The notes under the pieces are model-generated. The model worked only from the letters and a program-made list of their open reading frames with translations. It was not told the DNA's origin and searched no databases. The translations under genes were made by a program, and so were the position numbers. A DNA stretch of 64,000 nucleotides from Triops longicaudatus (Eukaryota > Arthropoda > Branchiopoda > Notostraca > Triopsidae), in NCBI GenBank assembly GCA_022885665.1, contig JAGQDJ010000055.1, positions 124,001 through 188,000 of the forward strand, read 5' to 3'. Below, one piece after another: positions 48,363-61,300 of this stretch. Each line of letters starts with the position of its first letter. Position 1 is the stretch's first letter.

Positions 48363-50054
48363 CTAGCTGTTCCACCAAGACAGTAAACCCAAACCGGGTT
48401 CGTTTATACTTGCCTAAACACACAGTTCATGTTAGATATTCTTCGAAATTTTAATTGTATTGTATTACCGTAAGTAAATAAGGAATTTTCTTATTCTCGC
48501 CTGGCTCCACTGACGCATCGACCGGTTTATCACCACCACTGGGATTGGTGTCAACAAATGTTTCTGACATGACGCGGAAACGAACTTCTTCACCTAAATA
48601 AGAATGTTGAGAATATTAGCTAATATACTCGGAGGGAATTAACAAATAGGCTATTTCGCAAAATTAGATGCATTTGCTTAGTGCATCAGGAACATTTAAA
48701 AATTCATTAACAATAAGCAAAAATGAACTGAATAGTTTCCATTAATTACGCGTTTCTGAGACTTTTATCACGCCAGTTTTGTTTACATGTATCATTCAAG
48801 TTTAGCTTCCTACACAGAGTACTCTATGGCTTCCCCTTTGTCTTCCGTACTCATGATGTCTGGGCTAGTGAAAGTGATTTCCCAGAAACCAAGGAAGCTA
48901 TGTTTATTAATCTCGTTTTGAGATGCTATAAAAAGTGAGTGTCATTTCGAGAAATCAGAAGAAGAAGTCAGAAGCCAGAGAGAGAAGAGTCGAAATCAAG
49001 AGTGATAAGAGGACAGTCTGAGAAATAGTCTGAGAGTAGATTGGAACGTTGAAAGTGAAAGTCACGTAAGTGATTGTTGAGTGTTGTGAAGCTATTTTTT
49101 CTTTTAATAAACAAAAGATTAAAAACCCACAAACACGGTGTTCTTATCGTAGTTTAATCAAGGGTCCCTGGTAGTGACCGTCACAGTTGCCAAATTACGA
49201 CAGTTGACAGTTTGCGACGTGGCACTTTTATGAGAAACTTACGCTATCTATGAGCGAATGCTTGAAAACCAAAATAATGAATCAAGCAGTGAAGGTTGAA
49301 ATACTCTGGAGTTTTCGTAATCAGAGACAGAATAGGAGCCTGAAATATATCTGTCCATGTTATAGAAGAAAGATCAAAAGCGTTCACCTTCATACTTTCT
49401 TCTCTTCAACACCGAAGTGAACTGAAAATGGAGCGAAATACATCGACTCCGATGGTAGAGTTGTGTAATTATCAATTTCAATTAATAAGAATACTTAATA
49501 GGTACCTTCGTCCATGAAGAGATCATGCTTGCCATCTTCCGTCTCGTATTCCCATACCCATACTTGTTCGGTCTCATCAAACCTTGCTGGCTGCTGGAGG
49601 TATTCAGGAGGAATGATAATTTCGTCAAAAAATCCCAAAGTAACTAATAAACTATGTATAAAGATATACAATCTTAATTCTTTCTAGCTTATTTACCATG
49701 AACTGCTTCTCTACTGCAGCTTCTGATCTTGCCAACCAATATCTCATCCATGAAGGGTCGGAAGACGACAAAACGAAATTTGACGTTTGTGTGAGATGCT
49801 CCATCGCCCGGCAAAATGAACGATTTACTCTGCTCTGTCATGTCCCATAGAGCTATGCATAAGCCAACGTTAAGTACAACCTACAGAAGACCTTCACTCA
49901 AGATACGAGTGATATTGTATTCTTATTTCATGGATTTCCAAACCTTATTCGCAAATTTGCGGTTAAGTTCATCCTTGATGGCTTGTTCCAACGGCAGATG
50001 AAAGCTGGACGGTAGGATTCGAACAGTTTGTTTCATGCAAGCCAAAACAAACAT
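48363..50054 (-). CDS. Polr3H: RNA polymerase III subunit RPC8 (POLR3H)
   Basis: Five small exons read on the minus strand: 49944-50054, 49697-49880, 49506-49643, 48469-48593, 48363-48413. They total 609 nt, 202 aa, against 204 in human POLR3H. The N-terminus reads MFVLACMKQTVRI, matching the human MFVLVEMVDTVRI. Then come LPGDGASHT, FRPFMDEILVGKI, VTLGFFDEIIIPPEYLQQPA, EQVWVWEYE and GEEVRFRVMSETFVDT, and the end is SINEPGLGLLSWW. Family knowledge: RPC8 forms the Pol III stalk with CRCP/RPC9 (like RPB7/RPB4) and helps initiation at tRNA and 5S genes. It has an N-terminal SHS2-like part and a C-terminal S1/OB-like part. All exons were found by homology, because none is a long open frame. The first donor (AAG/GTTTGG) is weak but the 63-bp intron fits. 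The LTR-like element sits in the intron 48594-49505. Confidence 0.95.
48779..49183. mobile_element. Candidate solo LTR in a POLR3H intron
   Basis: A 405-bp segment, orientation plus. It has a TATAAAAA at 48927-48934, about 150 nt in, and an AATAAA at 49106-49111, about 75 nt before the end. It finishes in TAGTGACCGTCA. A 5-bp direct repeat, CAGTT, flanks it (48774-48778 and 49184-49188). TATA plus polyadenylation signal plus a 4-6 bp duplication is the layout of a retrotransposon LTR. No internal region is present, so it would be a solo LTR. The ends do not show the usual TG...CA exactly (TTG...TCA), so the exact borders are uncertain. Confidence 0.55.
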
Positions 50055-52394
50055 TGTTTAGCTTCAAGTGAAGAAGATTCCTAAATGGATACTTTTTTTA
50101 AAAAAGTTTTGCTCAGTGATACAATTGTTCTGAACACATGTTCCCGGCGTGTTTACAGTCAGAGGCCTTAGCTGTCTGACCATTCGGTGTTCAATATTCT
50201 GCACTTCGTATTGGGATCGCTAGTTGGATTTTAGACACATGCTACCGAGTAATTCCGTGTTCCGTGTTTTACAGGTATTTCGCGTTTAAAAAGCGCATTA
50301 TTTCGTACCTAATCTATAAAATTTCTTTGCAACTAATTTTGTTAAAAAAATATTCTGCATTGATTCATCGTTACCTCGTAAATAAGGAAGATTTGATCAA
50401 TCTGAGTCGAGGAAAACAATCCATTTCGACTCTGACAGATCTCGTTTTTACGATGGCACAAAACTATTAATAATTTATTATTAATAGCTCATCTTCAATC
50501 TCCATCTTTCGACTGTAGCAGTAGTAGACTTAATTTAATAGCAACCTTATGGTTCACTGTCGATTTTCTGCTACCGAATTAATTGGCAAATTGGATTATT
50601 TCGCAGACTTACAAAACTTGATGGTTGCATTGTCTATCCTTGTGCCTTGATACTGGATAACCAATTAATGTAATGCCATGATCGTATGTATAACAATTAA
50701 TCTATACGTTACGATAAACCATTTTTTTTCTATGTAAATTGTTTAGTACAACTAATCCCTCTGAGGAACGTAAATTACTGCAAGAAGCTAAACGCTTGTA
50801 GATATTTGAATTCAATGAGTCTTTGCCAGAGCTTAGCAAAGTCAATTCATTGACTTGACTTTTGACTTATCATTGCAATTTACTAGTCAAGTCAATTTTC
50901 ATTAAATTGACTTGATTTTGTCCATTGCTTTTTTGAAAAAAAAAATAACTTAATTTGAGAAAGGAGCGGATTTGAAAGAAATTGAATTGACAAAAGAGGA
51001 CTTTTGAAAATCGACTTCCGAGAAATTTTTTAAAATATAATTCGTACAACTGCGTCACAAGTAACACTGAGTTTTGGACGTATCTGCCCCTTTTGGACGC
51101 GTAATCTCCGCTGCCCTATTCTCATGGGAACCAAGTAACAAAAATCTGAAAAACTGAAACGCGTCTGCACTACTGTTAAACACTGTAAAATAGTCGAAGT
51201 CAGACAAAAACGAAGTCAGTCGCTTGCGAAATATTATAATAAATAGACGGCAACCTTCCTTCGAGAAAAGACAAAGCGTGCTACAAAATACTATTTTGTA
51301 AGAATTATTCAAACAAGTCATTTTGACGAACGTTTTGAAGTTCCAATGCCCATTCCTGATGGAAACTTCGAGGCAAAATGTAAGCATTTTTCGAAATAGT
51401 ACTTCACATCGAAATACGCTACAGGTAATGTATTGCGCCACATGAGGAAGAACTCCGGGAACTTAGAAAGCGACTCTCCTGTCGTTACGCCACAAAGAAA
51501 TACTTCGGGAAATTCTTTGGAAGTGCCAAGCATTCGCCTGATCATTGTAAAAAAGTAGGGTCTGCGAACGATCTCGTAAAAGTCGTCTATGCAGGACTGC
51601 TGACCATAAGCTTTATAAAGCTGTCCGAGTTTGAGAAACTAATAACACGTCTAGACAGCAAACTTTCAAGTCCGTCACGTAACAAGCTCTCGAAGGTGTA
51701 ATTCCTTCACATTGGAAAACAGCTCAAAAAATAGTAAAATTCTGAAATAAATTGACTATCTCGTAAAATTGAAAAACGACTTGACTCTGAATTTCAGAAA
51801 ATCGTTTTGACTTCGACTAGGGGGTTAATCCCCCCTCCTCCCCTCGGAATTTTTATTTTATAATGGCGAACATGAGCGAAACACGAATGTCCAACAAAAT
51901 TGCATATTTATGATTCATTATAGCCATTTGAGCCTTTATGAGCTTCCCTACGTACCATCTGGCTTAGCTTAAAATATCCTGTAATATCAAAATTATTCAT
52001 TCAGTTGCAATACCTTACATTTAACAAAACAGCTTCAGTCTGAACCCGAATTTGTTAAACGTTTATTATAGTCAAGTGCTTATTTACAGAATGCAGGGAG
52101 GATTTACTTTCAACGGAATGCTTGGACGGTGTCGATTTGTTTATGATAAATATCACGTCACAAAGTAAAATCTTTTGTTTCCATAACATCGGAATGGACA
52201 AAATGAGACATGAGGCACCATTTTCAGTGTTTAAAACAGTGTCAAGGCACAACAGCCACGATAACTCCTAACTGTTCTTTAATTTCTCTTGGTCGAGTCA
52301 AATGTCCGAGATAATTCAGTCGTACATCGCACGCCTTGCCGAGTACCGAAAAACTCATCGAACCCATTCTTTTCCTCGCCAATAACAACCTAAC
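50055..52394. other. Intergenic between crumbs and POLR3H
   Basis: This should contain the POLR3H promoter and the crumbs 3' UTR; a minus-strand AATAAA is read as TTTATT at 52062-52067. From 50825 to 51830 words such as TTGACTTGA, AAGTCAA and GACTTCGA recur, ending at a GGGGGTTAATCCCCC palindrome-like string (about 51820-51835). This may be a degenerate repetitive element. No coding region supported. Confidence 0.45.
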
Positions 52395-55300
52395 TTAGAT
52401 CAACCGTTCTTCAGGGGGAGGCTTCATAACTTGGCCCATTTCTACTCTTGGACTAAACATTTCTTGCCGACTTGGACTATACGTTCCCCTCGTAGCTCGC
52501 TTCTTCCTGGCTGTCATAACGAATGCTACCGTTCCAGCCAAGGCAATGATCAGCATGGCAGCCACAATTGGAATGATGATAGCTGCCAAATCCAAGCCAC
52601 CTTCTTGCTCGCCGAAATGCGACTCGCAATGCAAGCCCGAATACCCTTGAGGACAGAGGCACGTGTAGTTCCCCACAGACGCCGTACGGTCATCGCATAG
52701 TGGCATACAAGTTCCACCATTTTGGCAATCTGTTCCGTTGCTGATGAAGCACGGGTCATCTACTTCGCAATGGACTCCGCAATATTTCGCTTTACATCTG
52801 CAGTCATTGCCCGTTCCTATCAGATTAATACAATCTGCATTGCTTCCGCACCTATTAGGGTCTTGTTCGCATTCATCAATATCTTGTTCGCAATTGACGC
52901 CCGTCGAAAACTGCGTACAATGGCAAATGTAGCCGTTAACTTTGTCTTCGCAAGTGGCGCCAAATTGGCACGGCGAGCTGGCACACTCGTCAATGTCTTT
53001 CTGGCACTGCGGTCCCGTGTACCCGGGCATGCACAAGCATTTATAACCCGGTTCCATGTCGTGTTTCATGCAAGTGCCGCCGTTCGCACAGGGAGCCTGC
53101 GAGCAAAAGTCGATCTCGTTGTCACAGTTGGGTCCTTCGTAGTTAAAAGGGCAGCTACACGTGTAATCGATGAGTTCACCGGTCTCGTTATGGACCACGT
53201 TTTGACAGTCGCCATGAACACAAGGATGATCTTCGCAATTGCGGCGTTTTTCGCAGTTTATGCCAACGAAGCCCTCAGGACATACGCATTCATACTTGCC
53301 AATCAGGTTCATACAAGTACCGTTGTTCACGCAAGGGTTGGAGCTGCACTCGTCGATATCTTCATCACACAGCCATCCAGTGTAGCCCACTTGGCAGTCA
53401 CACGTGTAATTGCCGATACGGTCCACGCAGGTGCCGTTGACACAGAGTGAATTTTGGCATTCATCAATGTCAATTTCGCAGAAATCGCCTTCGAAGCCTG
53501 TTTGACAGCTGCAGACGAACGATTCTTCGGGGTTCGCGCAGGTCGACTCATGCTGGCATTCATGTTCGTAACATAAACGACAACCCACTTCCACGAATCC
53601 TGTGGCGCTTTCTGCGTTACCACTCTCCATGCTAAACTGTTGCGCGGCTGTATTATTCGCCAAGAGGCTGACAGGGAAGAAAGGCAGTAAAATTCCGCCT
53701 ATGCGCACGTGGTTCAAACAACCACGGAAGAAATCGCTGTTAAGGGTCGTGTCCATGTCCGGAGTCACCGTAGCCGTTTCTGAGACGGTGGTGGCAAGTT
53801 TTCCTAGCGAGATTTCTTGTTTCAGCTGTCCCAAAAACTGGTCAGCTTCCAGGATTGTCAATAGCGTGACTTGTTGATCAAACGACGCCGTTGCATTCTG
53901 AACGAAGGAAATCATGACACTGTGCCACTGGCTATCCAGGACGTCGGTACCGAACGTAGCTTGCTTTGCCTCGGTACCAAACTGCCATTGAACAACCATC
54001 CCCTGGTCCATTGCTCTTACAAGTACGAATTGACCATTTTCTTGCAAATGCATAATCACGCCTCCTTTCCGCGATCGGTAGTCGAAACTTAAAGTGAGGG
54101 GGACGGTTTCGAAGCCTTCGCCGAGGGCATCGTACCGCAGTGATGCATTAGCGCCGTTGAAAGTGGCAGGTGCGACGCATTCGTAGCCGTCTTCCAAGTT
54201 TTGACACGTGCTGGACTCGGGACACTGGTAAATAGAGCAAAAGGCCAACTCGCCACACGTTTTGCCTTTGAAGCCGAGAGGACAAGCACAACTAATAGAT
54301 AAATTAGCAGAATAAATTGCCACGGTCGTGTTAAGGTCAGAACTAATACAGCCAAAAGCAAACGAAACAAATCGCGGCACACAAAAAATCAACATAAAAA
54401 GCAAACAGAATTAATATGATTTACATAAAAAAAATTCAAGACCAAAAGAAAGGGATAATATTGCCGTATTTACCTAAAATCGTTCCAGGTGATGGTGCAG
54501 TTGCCACCATTTTCACACGGTGAATCGCGACAAGAATCGTCTGACACTTCACCCGGCAAAACGTCATTACGCTCAACTTGCCCCAGGGGCGGAGGCAAAG
54601 CCACTGCTACAGATGGCTCTTCCAAGGGAAATATCTCCACTACTCGAGATACATTGCCGGACCTTACCTGGTATTCGAAACAATTAACATTAATGCACAG
54701 AAAAAAGGAAAAATATGCGATTAGCGTACGATAAAAGACGTTCAGAATTTTACGAACTATGGCTTATGCCATTAGTAAATGTACGCTCTTTTGCCAACAT
54801 TTCCAACGCTAAAGACGAGCGAAATTCAAATACAGTGCGGGAAGATGCTAGCAAACTGACTCAATTCGCACTTCTACTGAACACCTTACCTGCAGAAACA
54901 CGAATAGGGGTTCACCCTACGAAGGAAGAAAGATAGAAACCCTTCACCAAAATTCATGTACTCAAAACTGAATTTTTAGACAAAGGCAAGCAAGTTTTGT
55001 TAAAAGAAAAAATAGGTTAGAATACCTGAACATCTTGAATGATTCCTTTAAAACTCTTGCCGGTCAGAACTCCGGAAGCGATTTGTGAAGACAATGTCTG
55101 TCTTCTGGTCCTTTCTGTCGTCGGCAATCCACCCAAATATAACACTTCAGCATTCAAAGGTCGCAATGCCACCAGAGTTTCGTTCAAGTACAGTGTTCCA
55201 TTAACGCGAACAGTTACTTGCAAGCGATCTCTCGTCACCTAGAATGTTATTCAATTACGAAAAATCCCAAAAACATAATAGCGCCACGTTAACTTACTTG

Positions 55301-58300
55301 AACCAAATGACTGTAACCATCCTGAACGGTGATACCCTGTACCGGGAAAACTTGTTCCATATCGCCGAAGTTGGCAACAACCATAAGCTTCCCTTCGTGT
55401 ATCTCCGTCGCGATAAACGACGGAGTCGTTTGCGTTTGCGCTGGGGTAGAACCCAAGTAAAAAACAAGACCTTCGGGCTCCCTCGTTCGCACAAACATGG
55501 AGATATCCATAGAGTTCGCCAAGGCAAGTCGCTCTTGTGGAGCAATGTTCACAGTGACCATACTGTTAGTCGTATTTTCGTGTCCGAATGTCGCTGCTTG
55601 CAAGCCTAGAAAGAAAACAGTAGAAAAACTCACGCTTTCAACTAAAGCAATCTTAAACACAAATTATTAAATCTTTCGTACTACTCTATGCAGCTTGCGC
55701 TTAGTATACCAAAAGTATTCGAAATTTTATTCTTTAGCTTACGTTCGCTAATTTCTTAATTTTAATTTTTTATTCCCACTTAATTATTCACTTTGTTTAG
55801 TTTCACTTTATGCATAAACCAAGTCCATAAAACTATACTTTGTATTTGATTTATGCACTATAATAACTTATACTTTATAGAAAATCAGCTTTCAAATGAA
55901 TAACGATTTAAAGGAAGGATTAATAAACTGAGCCATAGACATTTTAATTTTAAAAAAATCTTGAATAGAAGTCCTTACTGAATTCACAAGTGTCTCCCAA
56001 ATATGGTCTGATACACGAGCAGTTGAAAAACGTCCAGAGATCTCGGCACACTCCACCGTTCATACAAGGGTTCGGTTGGCATTGTTCTTCCCTCGGACAG
56101 CCCTTGGCCACGCCTACTGCTCCGTTACTACTACCAGGAATAACCCACTGTCCGTTGACAACAACGTCTTCCATGCATCCAACGAAATACGGCAAACCTT
56201 GAGCCAAGATCCTCAAAGTCGACGTGGCTCCTCCAAGCACTGTCATGCCGAAACTCGTTTCGGTCGAATTGATGGATTCCACCGGGTTAATTGGATACAC
56301 GGCTTCGTCGCTATTGACTCCAATCAGCAAATGGGTGTAGTTGAACTTGACTCGCACGGCTTGCCAACTGTCGTCGTTGAGTCGGGAACTCACGAACACG
56401 CCCTCCCATCTGTTAAGCAGACTGGAGTGCAAGTTGAGTTGCCCTTCCAATAGCTCTAGTCGGTAATACGTTTGCCCTTGCCCAACGGCAAGTAATCCAT
56501 TAGGTAAGGTCGTCCGGAATCTGAAGGAAAGCTCGTAACCCTCTTCGCGTTGCGTTTGCACGGGGTAAAAGGAGGAGCCGTTAAACGACATGGTGGTGAC
56601 TTGGTCGCAGAGTCGACCGTGAAAGCCGTGTTTGCAGAGACATTTGAAATCATGGACGGTTTCGTTTTCCAGGAACGGCATGCACGTGCCACCGTTGGAG
56701 CATTCCACGTTGATACAACCCAAGAGTTCAACGGAACAGTTTTTGCCCCCCCAGTTAGGCGGACAGATGCATTGATAATCCGCAATCTTATCAACGCAGG
56801 TACCGTGGACGCAAGGCTCGAAGCGAGCACATTCATCAATCTCGGTTTCACAAGCGTCACCTTCGTAGCCCGGCCAGCAAGAGCAGGAGTAGTTATTCAC
56901 GCCATCCACGCAGTTGCCAAAATGGCACGGCCGGGGATTGGTGGCCAGGATGAGCTGACATTCATCAATGTCAATTTCGCAGTTGGTGCCCTCGTAACCA
57001 GGTAAACATTGGCAGGAATAGCCCCCGGACGTGTTGTAGCTAAACGGTTCTGCAAAGATGCCCGTGTCGTACAGCTTTTGATTGGATTTCTCCAAGCATG
57101 TAGCACCGTTCCGGCAGGGAGAGGCATCGCACTCGTTGATGTCAATCTCGCAGTTTTTCCCTGCAGCGAAAACAGATGGTTTAGCAACTATTGTTTGTTT
57201 TAAAAATGAAGTAAATTAAATCGACTGAAAATAAGAAGTAAGAACAATATTACAGGTAAAAATATCGAGAAAAATAACTAAATATAGCTAAATTAAAACA
57301 CACTAGAAATACGGAAAAATAAATAAATAAAAATTTACTGATTAAAAGACAGTATAACCAAAGCGTACAGTAGTAGAAGGTACGGCAATGGAAGAAAGCT
57401 TACGGCGGCTTCGGGAGAAAAAAATAAAAAATATTAAACATTTCCGTTCCAATAGGAAATGATTAATACAGCATATAAAACAGACAAAAGAAAAACTATG
57501 GTTAGAATTACTCGATAACCATGTTGAAGATTGTCAAATCCGTGTTATTACTACTTGATCGAGCTAACAGCTAATGATGGAAAATTGCACTGAAAGTGTT
57601 CCAATTACCTTCGTAACCTTCGAAGCAATGACAATGGTAGTCTTTTACGAGATCCTCGCAACGAGATCCATGGACACAGGGTGCACTTTCGCAATCATCG
57701 ACATTGATTTCACAAGTTAAGCCCGTGAAACCCGTATCTGTACAATCGCAAGTAAACGAGTCGATTCCGTCGATACACATACCGCCGTTTAAGCAAGGAG
57801 CGGACTAAACAAAGGCACAAATTGTTGTTAACATTATACGGTATTATGTTAACAGGTTCGTAAAAAGTCTTCAAATGCAAGTGCATTACCTCGCATTCAT
57901 CGATGTTTATTTCGCACCTCGAACCCGTAAAACCGGGTTTGCAGAGACATTGGTACGACGCAATCCCATCCACGCAAGTAGCTTTATTCTGACAAGGGTT
58001 GGACTCACACTCGTTAATATTAATGTCACAGTCCTTACCTATTATTATTCCCAAAACAGGTTAAAAAATAAAGATGTTGCATGATGTCGTTCTTACCAGT
58101 AAAACCAGGCGCACAAAAGCACTCATAGCCGTTGATCAAGTTATTGCATGTTCCATTGTTGAGACAAGGATGAGATAGGCACTCATCAAATTCAAGATTG
58201 CAGTTCGTGCCCGAGAAACCGGGACGACAATAACATTGATAAGACCCTAATATCAAGGCATATAACATTAGATTCTAGAACCAAAGACAGTAAGTTTCTA

Positions 58301-61300
58301 TTAGATCTATCTTAGATCTATTTACTTATAACTCTTTGCTTTTTTCGCTACAAAGTATATTTTATTTCCGTTTACTTTCAATTTTTAGTTATTTCAGGCA
58401 TCTCCATATATGATTTGCTTCTTGCCGTTATGACTTACCTTTGACCATGGATAATGTATACGGTAGTCAGTAAATCTAGAGTTTTAGTCTACTAAATTTT
58501 TCTAAGAAAAAATCTAATAAACAGTAATAATAGTGGCAAAACTTTTCCTATAAATATCTTATTAAATGTAATCATAGAAACAAATCTTACCATTTGTGTT
58601 CTGGCAAATACCAAAAATGCAGGGACGCAGCAAGCTACATTCATCAATATCTTCTTCGCAGTTTTTTCCTACAAGCCAAAATGGGTGGTAAAGATCAACC
58701 AAACAGCTTTCACTTGATCAAAAAGTACCTGTATAACCCGGGGGGCACGCGCAAGAGTAATTAGCGATGCCATCCAAGCACGTGGCACTATTAGCACACG
58801 GATTGCTGGCGCAGTCGTCGATGTTGGTCTGGCAAAGTTCGCCTGTAAAGCCTACAGGGCATCTGCACTCGTAACCGTTCACCAAATCCACGCAAACTTT
58901 CCCTTCTGAGCATTGTACCGAATAGCACTCATCGATATTGTTCTCGCAATTCAGGCCTTCGAAACCTACCGTCACCCAAAAACCAGCATTCAGGTCAAGT
59001 TTTACTCTTCATAGCCTCAAAAGTCCTTTTCCTTTGTTTCAGTTTCTTCAATCACTTACCTCGCAAACACTCGCAATAATAGTCGTGCGAAGGGGGAGTG
59101 GTGATGCAACTAGCTCCGTTGAAACACGGACTCAAGGCACAAGCATCGTACGGTAATTCGCACCTCGGTCCCATAAAATTATCCAGACAGCTGCAATTGT
59201 AGCCTCCAACTCCGTCCATACATGTGGCACCATTCTGACACGTATGATTGACACAGTCATCGATATTGATTTCGCAACGTGACCCTAACCGAAATTGCGT
59301 CAGTTGATACCCTCATTTCGGGACCTTGAAAAGTCTCGTGACTTAATCAGAAGCCAAACAATAGATATTAAGAATAGCCAATATATTTAAATAAAGCCCA
59401 CGATTTGCGAAAAGAACGACCAAGGTTCCCTCCCTTTCTAGAATGTCCGATATCGGGTAAATGAAGGACAAGGGAAAGGTTCGCAAATTACAGGCCGTAA
59501 AAGGAACGATGTGAACTCAAAACGTCACTTACCAGTAAAACCGGCTGGGCAATTGCACACAAAAGCATTGAGTTCGTTTATGCAAGTCGCGTTATTCAAA
59601 CACGGCGCAGACTGACACTCATCAATATCAACATCGCATCGGGGACCAGTCCATCCTGGTTCGCACTGGCACTCGTAGCCAGCTACCTGTCAAGAGCAAA
59701 CAGCAAAAAGTTAAGAACGGAAAAGTTTTCTCGGGTATATAAAGATTCAATCTCCACTTCCTACAAACGCCTTCCCTTCAACGCTGTTAAACTAGAGGAA
59801 AGCCAAGTTAAAATCTTGAAAGGAAGCGTTATTTTGCGACGGGAATATCTCTTAAGCATTTCAGAATGATGAAAATCTCGGTCCTCGCTTTTTCGCCATA
59901 CCAGAAACAAAGGAGATAAAACTTGAACCTTGGTTTTAGAAGACTAATACAAGGAAAGCGGGTGTGTCCGTTACTGGCTATTCCACATAATTTCTGAACG
60001 ACGCATGGCTTCATTATTTAAAGCATAGAATGTTGAAAATAATAATGACTATAACAATAATAATAAACAGCTAAAATAAATGATAAATTGAAAAGTAAAA
60101 AATTCTCTTGACGCATTGAGTACAACTACGCAACATCCCAGAAAATATCGAATTCTCATGCTGGTTTAATTTTATATAAAAACGCAACATAAGACGTCAA
60201 CAGAAGAACAGGCTTGTCACGGTATATACGCGTTTCAAAATTAAAAATATTAAAATAAACATATTCGCAATCCTTCCTTGAAATACCCGAACTAATGCTT
60301 CGAACTGCGCAACAAAGAATTCGAGTACACTGTATGATGCCTGTGTGTCTGAAATATGTATGTCTGAAGTAACTCCTGAGTGCTATAGTGCGCTCTATGA
60401 TGCACTCACATAAAGAAATTATTGTCACGGACGCAGCGCTTATTTAACCTTTTGAAGTATCTGAAATGCGTCAAAATTGGAAAAAGGCTATTTCTATCAA
60501 GCGGCTGTCTCGACTGAAGTTGATAATTTTTGGACCTTTTCCCGAAGGATTCCTGTCTTGATGCAAAAGGGACAGAGTAAACGAGATTGAAGCCCTTTTC
60601 TTTACCTTATCAATACAGTTTACGGCGTGGAGACAAGGGTTAGGGGTACAATCGTCTATGTTGGTTTCGCAAACCGGCCCTGTATAACCAGGCTTGCACG
60701 AGCACGTAAAGTTGGTTTCATTTTCTTCACAAATGCCACCATGTATGCAAGGATTCCCTGCGCAACCACTGGCCCGTGTCTCGCAATGAAATCCTACAAG
60801 TGACACATTTTTATTATTAAACCTATTTTTATTCCTATTTCATTAAGCCAGTTTTTCTTTTATGTTTTAATTATCAATATCTCATGAATTCCAAAAAAGA
60901 AAAATCGTCGCACAACTGATTCGGAGTGAAAAGTAAATGTCAAAGCAAGTAAATGTTTACCTGTGAACCCAGCTACACACTGACACGCGTAGCCGTCTTC
61001 GAGATCGACACACGTCGCTCCATTGTTGCAAGGCTGGCTTTCGCATTCGTTAATGTTTTCGCAATTGGGCGGCGTGCCGGTAAAACCGGAACGACAAAAG
61101 CAGGCGTGATTGCCAATACCATCGACGCATTCAGAATTCGGTGGACAAGTGACATTCGCGCAGTCGTCAATGTTAACTTCACACCGTGTACCGGTGAATC
61201 CGGCAGTACATTCGCACCGGAACTGGGCATCGGAGGCGTCGACAATGCAAATGCCTTCGTGAAGACACGGATTAGGTCCGTTGCATAACATGCCAACCAC

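Noticed and set aside
52722..53450. 242-aa plus-strand open frame
   Set aside because: Antisense to the EGF-coding last exon of crumbs; cysteine codons read backwards give Ala/Val-rich artefacts.
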